NCBI GenBank assembly: GCA_964588175.1
Contig: CAZPNW010000165.1
Location: 1-23,836, forward strand
Length of the DNA: 23,836 nt
Source: JBAZTA01 sp964588175
GTDB taxonomy: Bacteria > Omnitrophota > Gorgyraeia > Gygaellales > Profunditerraquicolaceae
Direction: 5' to 3'
Shown here piece by piece: positions 23,709 to 23,836 of this stretch. The notes under the pieces are model-generated. The model saw only the letters and a list, made by a program, of their open reading frames with translations. It was not told the DNA's origin and made no database searches. Made by a program: the position numbers and the translations under genes. The stretch's first letter is position 1, and every line of letters begins with the position of its first letter.

Positions 23709-23743
23709 GACCATCGACTATGGACTATCGACTATTTACTATT
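23709..23743. repeat. Heptamer array overlapping the mcsB stop codon
   Basis: Adjacent seven-base units in register: GACCATC, GACTATG, GACTATC, GACTATT, TACTATT. It is a single arm, with no clear inverted partner on the left. The mcsB TAG stop (23732-23734) falls inside the fourth unit. The same units occur at 4841-4923 and 6350-6398. Confidence 0.75.
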
Positions 23744-23836
23744 CGTAAGCCTCTTACGGATCAGCTCCGCCCGCTTGACATCCCGCTCCTGCGAAGAGAC
23801 TTTCTTTTCATCTAACCTTTGCAAATGCGCCGGCTG
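23732..23836 (-). CDS. mcsB: Protein-arginine kinase McsB, C-terminal end (partial)
   Basis: Thirty-four codons and a TAG stop run off the right edge of the window. The visible peptide starts 'QPAHLQRLDEKKVSSQERDV' and continues 'KRAELIRKRL', which matches the known C-terminus of McsB ('QPAxLQ...ERDVxRAxxIRxRL'). McsB phosphorylates arginines on misfolded proteins, marking them for ClpC. Its place directly upstream of clpC matches the ctsR-mcsA-mcsB-clpC operon. The last three codons and the stop lie in a heptamer array, so the final residues (after about RLT) are repeat-derived. Confidence 0.85.
   Translation of the reverse strand, partial: QPAHLQRLDEKKVSSQERDVKRAELIRKRLTNSK

Overview
The window looks like a chromosomal segment of a Gram-negative-type (diderm) bacterium with moderate GC, most probably Candidatus Omnitrophota (formerly OP3) or a close relative. 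This placement is an inference. The window encodes LptF/LptG and an MlaE/MlaF/MlaD set, so an LPS-type outer membrane is expected. Yet the order of its housekeeping genes is that familiar from Firmicutes, and its AT-rich gaps carry unusual repeats. No rRNA, tRNA, CRISPR, prophage or transposase gene was seen.

Layout: lptF and lptG (140-2322) are the only genes on the plus strand. Everything from 2649 to the right edge is on the minus strand, so it is transcribed from right to left. Read in that direction it runs: mcsB (C-terminal end only), clpC (interrupted by an apparent one-base frameshift), mlaE, mlaF, mlaD; then radA; then a yacL-like PIN/TRAM gene, ispD, ispF, cysE, cysS; then tmk, holB, ricT, metG, tatD, mtnA; then thiL, tsaE; then tsaB; then alr. 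Genes inside a block overlap or lie within about 60 bases of each other. This resembles three Bacillus clusters joined end to end: mcsB-clpC-radA-disA-yacL-ispD-ispF-gltX-cysE-cysS, tmk-holB-yaaT-metS-yabD, and thiL-tsaE-tsaB. disA and gltX are absent, and an Mla lipid-transport cassette sits between clpC and radA.

The genes cover protein quality control (McsB/ClpC), outer-membrane lipid homeostasis (Mla, Lpt), DNA repair and replication (RadA, HolB, Tmk), isoprenoid precursors (IspD/F), cysteine synthesis and charging (CysE/CysS), methionyl-tRNA synthesis, t6A tRNA modification (TsaB/TsaE), thiamine diphosphate synthesis (ThiL), methylthioribose-phosphate metabolism (MtnA) and peptidoglycan precursor supply (Alr).

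The most unusual content is between the genes. Nearly every gap longer than about 60 bases on the minus-strand block contains structured repeat DNA: (1) seven-base-unit arrays, often arranged as palindromes, placed at the 3' ends of genes and in two cases supplying the stop codon; (2) a ten-base-period TTAC array between tsaB and alr; (3) two homologous MITE-like elements in opposite orientation, about 15 kb apart; (4) two large, branched inverted-repeat structures side by side between tmk and cysS.
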